From Clostridia bacterium (GTDB taxonomy: Bacteria; Bacillota; Clostridia; Oscillospirales; CAG-272): a stretch of DNA of 30,541 bases. A program made the translations under genes and the position numbers. Where the stretch lies: positions 1 through 30,541 of the forward strand of contig JAFTUB010000039.1 in NCBI GenBank assembly GCA_017466495.1, in the 5' to 3' direction. The notes below the pieces were generated by a model, which made no database searches, was not told the origin of the DNA, and saw only the letters and a program-made list of their open reading frames with translations. Shown here piece after piece: positions 21,804 through 29,167 of the stretch. Within the stretch, counting starts at the first letter, position 1. Each line of letters starts with the position of its first letter.

Positions 21804-23469
21804 ATGCCCTTTGCACAGCCGCGGCGATGGTGGTGTTGACCCGTTGACGGAGACGCAGGAGATACTCGGCATCCCGGGGATAGCGGGAGAAGGTGAGGGG
21901 GGCATCCAGCCCGTCCTCGATCAGGGCAAGGACGTATTCCCGCCCGTACAGCGACTCGCAGAGCTGCAGGGCACGGAGATCCTCCAGCGCCTCGCGGAAG
22001 AGGACGATGCGCATACTTTCCCACGGACTGCCGTCGGGCGCTGGGTAGACCGAATAGGGATCCCCCGAGGGAACCCAGCATCCGCCGGTGCTGTCGAGGA
22101 AGGGATTGACCGAATCCCAGGAGTGACGGTTGAAGTAGAAATTATAGCCCCACTGCAGGAAGCCGGCGATGTTGTACTTGTACATCTGCACCCCGATGAT
22201 GCGGGTCCGGGCGCCGGGCATGGCGAAGAAACGGTTGCTCACATCCCGATTCTGGGCACAGCAGTAGTAGGTCCACAGCCCCGGCACCTTGGCTTCAAGG
22301 AAGGGCTCGATGTGGTTGGAGGAAACGATGGGCATCTCCACTACCCCCTGTTCCCAGAAGGAAAAGTTGGAGAGGGCATCCATAATGGGATAGCCCCGGA
22401 GCAGTTCCTTCACCGGTGCGGCGGAGGTGCAGTATTGCTCCAGCTGGGCGGCGTTGGGTTCATCGGAGATGTGGAAGAAGCAGCGCCGGTCATCCCCCCG
22501 CGCCTGCATATGGGCAAGGAAAGCGGGAAGGAACTGACGGAGGAAGGCTACATACGCTTCCCCTGCGGCGTCGGTTTCCCAGCCGAAAATGCGACGGTAT
22601 TCTCCCTCGGCGGTGGCCATGATCTTGGGGGCATGGGCCGCACCCCATTGGGTAAAGAGGTGGGATATCTCGAAATATTTGATGCCGCATCGGTCGCACA
22701 TGTCGATCCAGCGGTCAAGGCGGGCAAAATCAAAGCTGTACTGCTCTCCCTCGCGGACCACCTCCACCAGCTGAACGGTGGGGCGTTCCCCGCCCACCTC
22801 AGTGTCAAGGGGAGGGGTAAATACGGGGGTCAGCAGCAGGTTGATGCCGTTCTGTACGGCGGTGCGGACAAACCGCTCGATGATGGCCCAGTGCTCCTCC
22901 GAGAAGACCTCTACCCGATAGTAGTCGGCCAGGCAGTCGCAATGGAACCACTGGGTAAAGATCAGCGTCTGCTCGGGCAAGCGGGCGTCGATCAGCTTCA
23001 CCTGCAGGTCGTCGTGGGACAGCACCTCGCCGGTGGGATCACGGAGTTCCAGAGTGAGTGTATGCTCCCCTGCGGGCAGATCATCGGGCAGGGAGAGGGT
23101 GATCCATAGGCTGCGCAGCTGATTGGGGGGCAGAGAAACCCGTCCACCGTATTGCAGGGGGGCCAGCAGATCGGGATAAAGGCCGGGAGCCGTGCGGAGA
23201 TAGCCGTCATCGCTGTTGGGGTAGGCGGGCATCAGGCTGGGGATGCACTCCACCTGTCTGACCCGGGCATAGGGGGCAAGGCTGCCGCCGAGCTGCAGAT
23301 CGACGCAGGAAAAGGGAACGGCGGCATCCCGGAAACAGGCCAGCTGGAAGGAGAGCTGTTCTCCCCGCAGGACTGAGATATGGGTGAGGGGGGATTTGCT
23401 TTCGATTTCCTCGTCGGGAAAACACTTCTCCATGGAGGAAAGCAGGCGGGTCTTGATGGCGGGGCTCAT
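21802..23469 (-). CDS. DUF4091 / GH123-like glycoside hydrolase-type protein
   Basis: A 555-residue protein without a signal peptide. Residues about 1-160 are beta-rich (LRGEQLSFQLACF, LPAGEHTLTLELRDP). A TIM-barrel-like part runs about 165-450 (LIFTQWFHCDCLADYY, GIKYFEISHLFTQWG). The block FFHISDEPN holds an adjacent Asp-Glu pair (D336, E337), as in the substrate-assisted catalysis of GH123 N-acetylgalactosaminidases. The end (ALEDLRALQLCESLYG) is the DUF4091 module usual in this group. The lack of a signal peptide suggests that it acts on imported oligosaccharides. Start ATG 23469 with GGGAGG upstream. Last gene of a four-gene unit with two HAD phosphatases and a regulator. Confidence 0.8.
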   Translation of the reverse strand: MSPAIKTRLLSSMEKCFPDEEIESKSPLTHISVLRGEQLSFQLACFRDAAVPFSCVDLQLGGSLAPYARVRQVECIPSLMPAYPNSDDGYLRTAPGLYPDLLAPLQYGGRVSLPPNQLRSLWITLSLPDDLPAGEHTLTLELRDPTGEVLSHDDLQVKLIDARLPEQTLIFTQWFHCDCLADYYRVEVFSEEHWAIIERFVRTAVQNGINLLLTPVFTPPLDTEVGGERPTVQLVEVVREGEQYSFDFARLDRWIDMCDRCGIKYFEISHLFTQWGAAHAPKIMATAEGEYRRIFGWETDAAGEAYVAFLRQFLPAFLAHMQARGDDRRCFFHISDEPNAAQLEQYCTSAAPVKELLRGYPIMDALSNFSFWEQGVVEMPIVSSNHIEPFLEAKVPGLWTYYCCAQNRDVSNRFFAMPGARTRIIGVQMYKYNIAGFLQWGYNFYFNRHSWDSVNPFLDSTGGCWVPSGDPYSVYPAPDGSPWESMRIVLFREALEDLRALQLCESLYGREYVLALIEDGLDAPLTFSRYPRDAEYLLRLRQRVNTTIAAAVQRA

Positions 23470-23512
23470 ATAAACACCTCCCGAAAATCAAGGATCGGCA
23501 AAGGCCGGAGGA

Positions 23513-24166
23513 TCATTTCCCGGCAAAATAGGTGAACAGATCGGCGGGGGTTTCCAGGATCACATCGGCTCCTGCTTCCCGCAGGTGTTCCGGCGGCTGA
23601 TAGCCCCAGGCGACACCTACCGCCAGGAAGCCTGCACGGTGAGCTGTCTCCATATCCGAGTCGGTGTCTCCCACCAGGGCAACCTCGTGGGGAGCGCACC
23701 CGCACGCTGCGGCAATGGCAAGGGCGGCGGTTGGATCGGGTTTGGCAACGATATCGGCGCGGCGCCCCACCACAGGGGAGGCCATACCGGGGAGAAGCTT
23801 TTCAATGAGGGGCTTGGTCATATACTCTCGCTTGTTGGAGAGAACGGCAATGCGCATCCCCTGCGCGTGGAGGGCGGCCACGGCCGTATCCATCCCGGGG
23901 TAGGTCTCGTCCACATGAATATGGGTGATGTCGTAGTTGCGCCAGAACTCGGCTACCACCTCTTTGATATGCTCCTCGGTACGCGCCTCAGGGGGGAGGG
24001 CCTTGCCCATAAAGCTGTAGGAACCGCCGCCCAGGCAGGCGGCAAAGGATTCGGCATCATGCTCGGGGTGACCGAAGTGCCGCAGTGCAAGGTTGGCGGC
24101 CTCGCGGATGGTGTGGCTGGTGTCGGCGATGGTGCCGTCCAGGTCGAGGATCAGAAGCTTATACAT
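23513..24166 (-). CDS. HAD-family phosphatase (phosphoglycolate phosphatase-like), copy 1
   Basis: A 217-residue HAD hydrolase. Motif I is LDLDGTIAD (7-15, nucleophile Asp8 or so with Asp10 as acid/base), a helical cap covers about 17-85, motif II is VLSNK, motif III lies at AKPDP and motif IV is VGDTDSDMETA. The cap and the KPDP block match Gph/PpaX-like phosphatases that act on small phosphorylated metabolites. It is a paralogue of the gene next to it. Nine bases separate the two genes, so they are cotranscribed. Ribosome site AAGGAG. Substrate unknown; damage products such as phosphoglycolate or sugar phosphates are likely. Confidence 0.88.
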   Translation of the reverse strand: MYKLLILDLDGTIADTSHTIREAANLALRHFGHPEHDAESFAACLGGGSYSFMGKALPPEARTEEHIKEVVAEFWRNYDITHIHVDETYPGMDTAVAALHAQGMRIAVLSNKREYMTKPLIEKLLPGMASPVVGRRADIVAKPDPTAALAIAAACGCAPHEVALVGDTDSDMETAHRAGFLAVGVAWGYQPPEHLREAGADVILETPADLFTYFAGK

Positions 24167-24175
24167 GGGGTCTCC

Positions 24176-24823
24176 TTAATGGAAAAATTCAGTCAGGGCA
24201 TCGGGGGAGGGGAGGACGGTCTGCGCCCCCACTTCCAGCAGGAGCTCAGCGGGGCGGTATCCCCAGGCCACACCGATGGGGGCAAATCCGGCGGCGATGG
24301 CGGTCCTGATGTCCACATCGCTGTCCCCGATGAAGGCAACTTCATGGGGCTGGGCACCCAACTCGGCCGCCAGAGCCAGGGGGACGGTGGGATCGGGCTT
24401 GGTGGGGTAGCCCGGCCGCTGGCCATAGGCGATCTCCACCGTGTGGGGAAGAAGCTGGGCGCACAGCCCCTTCACCATATAATCCTGCTTGTTGGACAGG
24501 ACACCGATGCGGTATCCACGGGCGTGAAGCGTGGCAATGGCAGCATCCAGCCCCGGGTAGGTGGTTTCGGTTTGCAGGTAAGTTTCGGTGTAAGCCGCGT
24601 CGTAGTCGGCGAGAACGGCATCGATCTGCGCCTCGGTGCGCTCGGCTTCGGGCATGGCCCGGGTAATGAGCTTGCGGGCACCGTTATTGATGAAGCTGCG
24701 CAGGGCGGGGATATCGTGCTCGGGATAGCCGAAGCGGCGCATGGTGGCGTTCAGCGCCACCAAAATGGCGGGAAGGGTATCGGCAATGGTGCCGTCCAGA
24801 TCAAAAATAAGGGCTTTGTACAT
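24176..24823 (-). CDS. HAD-family phosphatase (phosphoglycolate phosphatase-like), copy 2
   Basis: A 215-residue HAD hydrolase with motif I FDLDGTIAD, motif II VLSNKQDYM, the TKPDPTVPLAL block and motif IV IGDSDVDIRTA. It shares its whole length with copy 1, including the distinctive GVAWGYRPAELL against GVAWGYQPPEHL, so the pair came from a tandem duplication, although they have since diverged, most of all in the substrate-selecting cap. I chose ATG 24823 to match the start of copy 1 (MYKxL); a GTG at 24832 would add three residues and lies nearer an AAGG site. It follows the regulator gene by 68 bases. Confidence 0.88.
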   Translation of the reverse strand: MYKALIFDLDGTIADTLPAILVALNATMRRFGYPEHDIPALRSFINNGARKLITRAMPEAERTEAQIDAVLADYDAAYTETYLQTETTYPGLDAAIATLHARGYRIGVLSNKQDYMVKGLCAQLLPHTVEIAYGQRPGYPTKPDPTVPLALAAELGAQPHEVAFIGDSDVDIRTAIAAGFAPIGVAWGYRPAELLLEVGAQTVLPSPDALTEFFH

Positions 24824-24891
24824 GGGAATCACCGCAGCCTTCGGGGAAGGCTTCCTTGCGTGGAATTTGTGGCCGATGGGATCGGCGGGGA

Positions 24892-25983
24892 TCAGCCCAG
24901 CAGGGCATCCCCAAGCTCGTCGATGAAATCGCGGAGCTTTTTCTTGTTGAGGGCGTAGTAGATGCGGTTGGCATCCCGCTTGATCTCCACAAAGCCGCTC
25001 TCCATCAAAAGGGACATATGGTGGGAAACGGTGGCGGTGGAAATGTCCAGCAGGGATGCAAGCTGCTGACCGTACTTGGGCGATTCGGCCAGAAGCTTCA
25101 GAATTTCAAATTTCCGCAGGTCACCGATGGTGCGCAGGGTGCGGCAGAGTTTATCTTCCAGGGTGGAGGTCTGGGTGATCTCCTTCAGGGGCTCGAAAAG
25201 CACGCCCACGTAGAAGAAATCGTTCTCCTGCTCATCGGTGAAGTTCATGAGGTAGCGGGTGGAGTTGCACATCATAATGGAAGGCTGGAGATACAGCGCA
25301 TCGATGGAAGTGGGCACATTGATGCCGTAGTTCTGTTCGATGAAGTCAACGCCGCCGCTGCCCAGGGGCTCGTTGACCGCCGAAAGGAACCAGCCCACAT
25401 AGTGCTTGACAATGTCGTACTTCTCCCGCCACAGACGGATGGCTTCCTCAAGGATATCGGCCAGCGCACTGCGGTAGTGGTCGAAGCCGTTGTAGAAGCG
25501 GCAGATCTCCCACTTCTCATCGGCGGGAATATTCATGCTCTCCACGAAGGCGATGAACTCGCTGTAGTTGGTGATCTCCCCGTCATAGTCATCGGGGGCA
25601 AATTCGCCGATGAGCAGGGAGGTGAGGTTGAGGAAGAAGATGGGTTTGGACAGGTCCCGCAGCGCCACCAGATCAGCCTCGGGACTGGGGGCGGAGCGGC
25701 GGCAGGCGTTGTGAATGAGATAGAAAGCGAAGCAGCTCTTCATACCGCTGTGCCGGCGGAAGAGAAAATCCAGCAGGCTGTCATCGGCCGACAGACTGCG
25801 GGTCACGTGCTCGGACAGCTCGATGATGGCGTCGAAGCAGCTGTCCAGCACTTCGGGGTCGATGGCGAATTTTTTAAGGATAGCGTTTTTGAGTTCGCGG
25901 CAGGATTCTCCGTTGCGGCTGTTATACAGAAGCATGGCGGCTTCAAAGATCAGATTAGGTTCGCGCAGAAGTTTAATTTCCAT
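24892..25983 (-). CDS. Winged-helix (ArsR-like) regulator with a large N-terminal domain
   Basis: A 363-residue protein whose last part (about 278-355) is an ArsR-type winged helix: RTIGDLRKFEILKLLAES, YGQQLASLLDISTATVSHHM with the recognition helix around 314-327, and the wing VEIKRDANRIYYAL. The first 270 residues are helical and match a group of Clostridial regulators with long N-terminal regions of unknown use (DUF5937-like in layout; I am not sure of the name). It has no obvious metal-binding Cys cluster, so it may sense a metabolite or protein. First gene of a unit with two phosphatases and a GH123-like protein; a strong promoter precedes it. It probably controls its own operon. Confidence 0.85.
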   Translation of the reverse strand: MEIKLLREPNLIFEAAMLLYNSRNGESCRELKNAILKKFAIDPEVLDSCFDAIIELSEHVTRSLSADDSLLDFLFRRHSGMKSCFAFYLIHNACRRSAPSPEADLVALRDLSKPIFFLNLTSLLIGEFAPDDYDGEITNYSEFIAFVESMNIPADEKWEICRFYNGFDHYRSALADILEEAIRLWREKYDIVKHYVGWFLSAVNEPLGSGGVDFIEQNYGINVPTSIDALYLQPSIMMCNSTRYLMNFTDEQENDFFYVGVLFEPLKEITQTSTLEDKLCRTLRTIGDLRKFEILKLLAESPKYGQQLASLLDISTATVSHHMSLLMESGFVEIKRDANRIYYALNKKKLRDFIDELGDALLG

Positions 25984-26027
25984 TTGTCGGTCCCCCGTAC
26001 ATTAGATATTATACCTTAATCAAGTGC

Positions 26028-26056
26028 AGTATACCATGTTTCTTGAATCTTGTCAA
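26028..26056 (-). promoter_or_regulatory. Sigma-A promoter of the regulator-phosphatase operon
   Basis: On the minus strand a perfect TTGACA (26056-26051) and TATACT (26033-26028), spacer 17, with a leader of about 40 bases. A second TATAAT lies at 26013-26008 without a good -35 box. Confidence 0.85.
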
Positions 26057-26447
26057 GCGTTTTCTTTCAAAAAACGTCAAATGTTTGATGAATATAGATG
26101 GATATATGGGGATAATCTTCGACGTGCGGCAAATTTGATCATGCGAATTTGATATATATCGAACGAGAAATGTCGAAGGTGATGATAGATAAATATCGAG
26201 CAAATCGAGAAAGAAAAAACGATAATTTTATAAAAATAAAACAATTATTCGATATATATCAAATGCTTTCGCTTTTGTCTTGCGGGAGAAGATGTTTGAT
26301 ATCGGTCGATCAAAACCGCAGAAAATATTTGCTGATAATCAAACAAAGATCAACTGCTTGAACGGGAAGTTGTGCAGAACGATGAAAAAAAACGGAAAAA
26401 CAAAAAAAATATCAGCTCTATGCCTATATGCGAAACGAAGCGGTTAT
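26057..26447. other. AT-rich intergenic region between the regulator operon and typA
   Basis: About 390 bases without a convincing gene, far more AT-rich than both neighbours. It holds seven TCGA tetramers between 26119 and 26309, an inverted repeat (entered separately), arms CTTCGAC (26117-26123) and GTCGAAG (26172-26178), and TTTGAT/ATCAAA half-sites at 26295-26300 and 26308-26313. Short frames here (60-73 codons) have no ribosome sites and overlap one another. I read it as a regulatory region. Confidence 0.5.
26147..26264. repeat. 17-base perfect inverted repeat, operator-like
   Basis: ATTTGATATATATCGAA at 26147-26163 and its exact reverse complement at 26248-26264, with 84 bases between. 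Each arm is itself nearly palindromic around GATATATATC, so each could be a dimer site rather than half of one large hairpin. The nearest regulator is the winged-helix protein at 24892-25983. Confidence 0.65.
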
Positions 26448-26455
26448 GCTATAAT
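26447..26455 (+). promoter_or_regulatory. Extended -10 promoter of typA
   Basis: TGC directly before a perfect TATAAT (26450-26455) gives an extended -10 element. There is no good -35 box at the right distance. Transcription would start near 26462, about 42 bases before the typA start. Confidence 0.65.
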
Positions 26456-26503
26456 ATATAATTATGGAAATATTCTAACGAAAAATACGGGGAGACGATA
26501 AGC

Positions 26504-28345
26504 TTGAAACGCGAAGATTTGCGCAATATTGCGATTATTGCCCATGTAGACCACGGTAAAACCACCCTGGTCGACGAAATGCTGAAGCAAGGCGGTGTGT
26601 ACCGCGAAAACCAGGCCACCGAGGAGCGTGTGATGGACAACAACGCCCTGGAGAAGGAGCGCGGCATCACCATCCTGGCCAAAAACACGGCCGTTCACTA
26701 TGAGGGAGTGAAGATCAACATCATCGATACCCCCGGCCACGCCGACTTTGGCGGCGAGGTGGAGCGTATTCTGAAGATGGTCAACGGCGTTCTTCTGCTG
26801 GTGGACGCGGCTGAGGGCCCCATGCCCCAGACCCGTTTCGTTTTGCAGCGCGCTCTTGAACTGAACCACCGCGTTATCGTGGTCATCAACAAGATTGATA
26901 AGCCCGATGCCCGCCTGGAAGAGGTGGAGGAAGAAGTGCTGGAGCTGCTGATGGATCTGGATGCCACCGATGAACAGCTGGACAGCCCCATGATCTTCTG
27001 TTCGGGCCGCGCCGGTACCGCATCTCTCTCACCCTTTGAGCCCGGCACCGACCTCAAGCCCCTGTTCAATACCATTCTTGAATATATGCCCGCCCCCGAA
27101 GGGGATGAGGACGGCGAGCTGCAGCTTCTGGTCTCCTCCATTGACTACAATGACTATGTGGGCCGCATCGGTATCGGCCGAATTGAGCGGGGTATGATCC
27201 GTCAGAATCAGGCAGCCATGATCACCAACTTCCACTCGGGCATGACCCCCAAGCAGACCAAGATCGTGTCCCTCTATCAGATCGACGGCCTGTCCCGGGT
27301 TCCCGTGACCGAAGCCAAGGTGGGCGATATCGTCTGCTTCTCGGGGGCTGAGGACATCACCATCGGTGATACCATTACCTCCCTCGCCTGCCCCGAGCCC
27401 CTGGAGTTCGTGAAGGTGAGCGAGCCTACCATGGAGATGACCTTCTCGGTCAATGACTCTCCTTTTGCCGGCCGCGAGGGCAAGTATGTTACCTCCCGCA
27501 AGCTCCGTGAGCGCCTCTACCGTGAGCTGCTCAAGGATGTGTCTCTGCGGGTGACCGACGGCGAGACCACCGACAGCTTCAAGGTGGCAGGCCGCGGTGA
27601 GATGCACCTCTCCATCCTCATTGAGACCATGCGCCGCGAGGGTTACGAGCTGACCTGCTCCATGCCCCACGTTCTCTTCCGCGAGATCGATGGGCAGAAG
27701 CACGAGCCCATGGAGAAGGTCTCCCTGGACGTGCCCTGCGATTACGTCGGGCCTGTGGTGGAGGAGCTTGGCCGCCGCAAGGGTGAGCTACTGGAGATGA
27801 ATCCCAACAGCACCGGCACCCGGATGCGCATTGAATATTTGATCCCCGCCCGTTGCCTCATCGGCTATCGCGCCATGTTCATGAACGCCACCCGCGGCGA
27901 GGGCATCATCAACTCCCTGTTCGCAGGCTACGCGCCCTACCGCGGCGATATCTCCCTGCGCTATACCGGTTCCCTGGTTGCCTCCGAGGACGGCGAGACC
28001 ACTTCCTACGGTCTGTACAACACCCAGGATCGCGGCTCCATGTTCATCGGCCCCGCTACCCCCGTGTACGAGGGTATGATCGTGGGCGAGAACCCCAAGG
28101 GCGGCGACATTGCGGTGAACCCCTGCAAGAAGAAACAGCTTACCGCCATCCGCTCGGCAGGTGCCGACGAGGCTCTGCGCTTGGTGACCCCTGTGGTCTT
28201 CTCCCTGGAGGAAGCCATTGAGTTCATCGCTGACGACGAGCTCATCGAGGTTACCCCCAAGAGCATCCGTCTGCGCAAGCGCATCCTCAACACCGAGCTG
28301 CGCCTGAAGGCCGAGAGCCGCCGCAAGAAGGGCGAAATTCAGTAA
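26504..28345 (+). CDS. typA: Ribosome-associated translational GTPase TypA/BipA
   Basis: A 613-residue GTPase of the EF-G family that binds the 70S ribosome and helps 50S assembly and stress adaptation. The G domain shows G1 AHVDHGKT (13-20), G2 around ERGITI, G3 DTPGH and G4 NKID. EF-G-like domains II, III and V follow, then the BipA-specific C-terminal part with the basic end NTELRLKAESRRKKGEIQ. Length matches the family (about 605-615). The start is a TTG at 26504, after GGGGAGA; the next residues KREDLRNIAIIAHVDHGKT fit known TypA N termini. Codons are those of a highly expressed gene. Monocistronic, ending at a strong terminator. Confidence 0.97.
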   Translation: MKREDLRNIAIIAHVDHGKTTLVDEMLKQGGVYRENQATEERVMDNNALEKERGITILAKNTAVHYEGVKINIIDTPGHADFGGEVERILKMVNGVLLLVDAAEGPMPQTRFVLQRALELNHRVIVVINKIDKPDARLEEVEEEVLELLMDLDATDEQLDSPMIFCSGRAGTASLSPFEPGTDLKPLFNTILEYMPAPEGDEDGELQLLVSSIDYNDYVGRIGIGRIERGMIRQNQAAMITNFHSGMTPKQTKIVSLYQIDGLSRVPVTEAKVGDIVCFSGAEDITIGDTITSLACPEPLEFVKVSEPTMEMTFSVNDSPFAGREGKYVTSRKLRERLYRELLKDVSLRVTDGETTDSFKVAGRGEMHLSILIETMRREGYELTCSMPHVLFREIDGQKHEPMEKVSLDVPCDYVGPVVEELGRRKGELLEMNPNSTGTRMRIEYLIPARCLIGYRAMFMNATRGEGIINSLFAGYAPYRGDISLRYTGSLVASEDGETTSYGLYNTQDRGSMFIGPATPVYEGMIVGENPKGGDIAVNPCKKKQLTAIRSAGADEALRLVTPVVFSLEEAIEFIADDELIEVTPKSIRLRKRILNTELRLKAESRRKKGEIQ

Positions 28346-28362
28346 TCACCGATCCGCAAAGA

Positions 28363-28406
28363 AAAGCGGGCATCGCACGAATCCGTGCGATGCCCGCTTT
28401 GTTTTT
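28363..28406 (+). terminator. Terminator of typA
   Basis: A 17-base perfect stem (28363-28379 with 28384-28400), a 4-base loop, then GTTTTT to 28406. Confidence 0.92.
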
Positions 28407-28451
28407 CTTCCAATCACCTTTTGTATTTCCGCTGCGGCGGTTGTCTTACCC

Positions 28452-28590
28452 AAGCCTCCCTCCGAGAGGGAGGGGGACCACGAAGTGGTGGAAGGAGCCT
28501 GCGCAAGCATACGATTCAGCTGAATTTATCGTTTACGCATTCTCCCTCAGTCACGGCGACGCCGTGCCAGCTCCCTCCCGGGAGAAGCCT
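28452..28590. repeat. GC-rich interspersed palindromic repeat (MITE-like)
   Basis: About 140 non-coding bases built of nested inverted repeats: CCTCCCTCCGAGAGGGAGG at the left, CCACGAAGTGG next, CACGGCGACGCCGTG, and CTCCCTCCCGGGAG at the right. The ends are imperfect inverted copies of each other. I recall sequence of this type as a multi-copy element in Oscillospiraceae genomes, often between genes; that is memory and not a search. Together with the typA terminator it fills most of the gap 28346-28692. The remaining 100 bases (28591-28692) show nothing that I can name. Confidence 0.65.
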
Positions 28591-28692
28591 CATGCAATGG
28601 CGTTTGGCCGGGAACATATCGTCAAATTGGGACTTGTTTTTTTGGGGGGATGCCCGCCAGTCGGCGCGGTGTCCCTTTTTGTTTTGGGATGA

Positions 28693-28935
28693 TTAGTCGG
28701 CGGCGTAGGCCAGGCAAAGAAAATCCTCGGCGGCATCTGTGAGATGGATGGGATCGAGCTGCCCCGCTGTGATCTCGGCGGCAAAGGCCTCGGCTTCCTC
28801 ACGGTTGGGGCTGAAGTCCTCCAGCCGGACGATCTCGCTGTCCGTCCCGTCGATGCAGAGAATGGCGTAGGCAGTGTATGCCCCCAGCTCGGGGGAGGTG
28901 TAGATGCAGGGGATTGCGCGGTATGAAACTGTCAT
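28693..28935 (-). CDS. Small DUF6514-like protein
   Basis: An 80-residue acidic protein with a strand-rich start (AIPCIYTSPELGAYTAYAILCI), a SEIVRLEDFSPNREEAEAFA middle and the ending QLDPIHLTDAAEDFLCLAYA. The middle and end (disallow-type strand, then N-x-E helix, then L-x-P-x-HL-x-D-x2-EDFL) match the DUF6514 family of Clostridia as I remember it. Function unknown; size and charge suggest a small cytoplasmic binding protein. A perfect promoter lies 47 bases upstream on the same strand. Ribosome site weak. No terminator of the usual kind follows it. Confidence 0.65.
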   Translation of the reverse strand: MTVSYRAIPCIYTSPELGAYTAYAILCIDGTDSEIVRLEDFSPNREEAEAFAAEITAGQLDPIHLTDAAEDFLCLAYAAD

Positions 28936-28981
28936 GGCGGTGGTGTGTCCCTTCGTATCCTTGCGGTGTTTTGTTGGTATA

Positions 28982-29010
28982 AGTATAACATATTTTTACA
29001 AATATGTCAA
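28982..29010 (-). promoter_or_regulatory. Promoter of the DUF6514-like gene
   Basis: On the minus strand a perfect TTGACA (29010-29005) and TATACT (28987-28982), spacer 17, in an AT-rich stretch. Confidence 0.85.
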
Positions 29011-29030
29011 TATATGGAAATCAAATTGGT

Positions 29031-29071
29031 AAAAAACTCACCGCAAATTTCGACCGAAAAATTGCGGTGAG
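29031..29071 (-). terminator. Distal of two tandem terminators after the carboxypeptidase gene
   Basis: Arms CTCACCGCAA (29037-29046) and TTGCGGTGAG (29062-29071), partly extended inward, followed on the minus strand by T6 (29036-29031). Confidence 0.75.
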
Positions 29072-29104
29072 GGCGAAAAACGGAGAAAATGTCGGGATTT
29101 GCGC

Positions 29105-29143
29105 AAAAAATCACCGCACCGCCGATTCTCGGCAGTGCGGTGA
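29105..29143 (-). terminator. Proximal of two tandem terminators after the carboxypeptidase gene
   Basis: Arms TCACCGCAC (29111-29119) and GTGCGGTGA (29135-29143) with an inner paired part, followed on the minus strand by T6 (29110-29105). It begins 24 bases after the stop codon. Confidence 0.85.
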
Positions 29144-29167
29144 ACGGGTGCAAATATTGGTAAACGG

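Noticed and set aside
26149..26501. Short frames of 60-73 codons in the typA upstream spacer
   Set aside because: No ribosome sites, low-complexity AT-rich composition, overlap of frames, and overlap with the typA promoter.
28385..28696. Frames of about 100 codons across the interspersed repeat
   Set aside because: They translate the typA terminator and the palindromic repeat; no ribosome site and no protein-like pattern.
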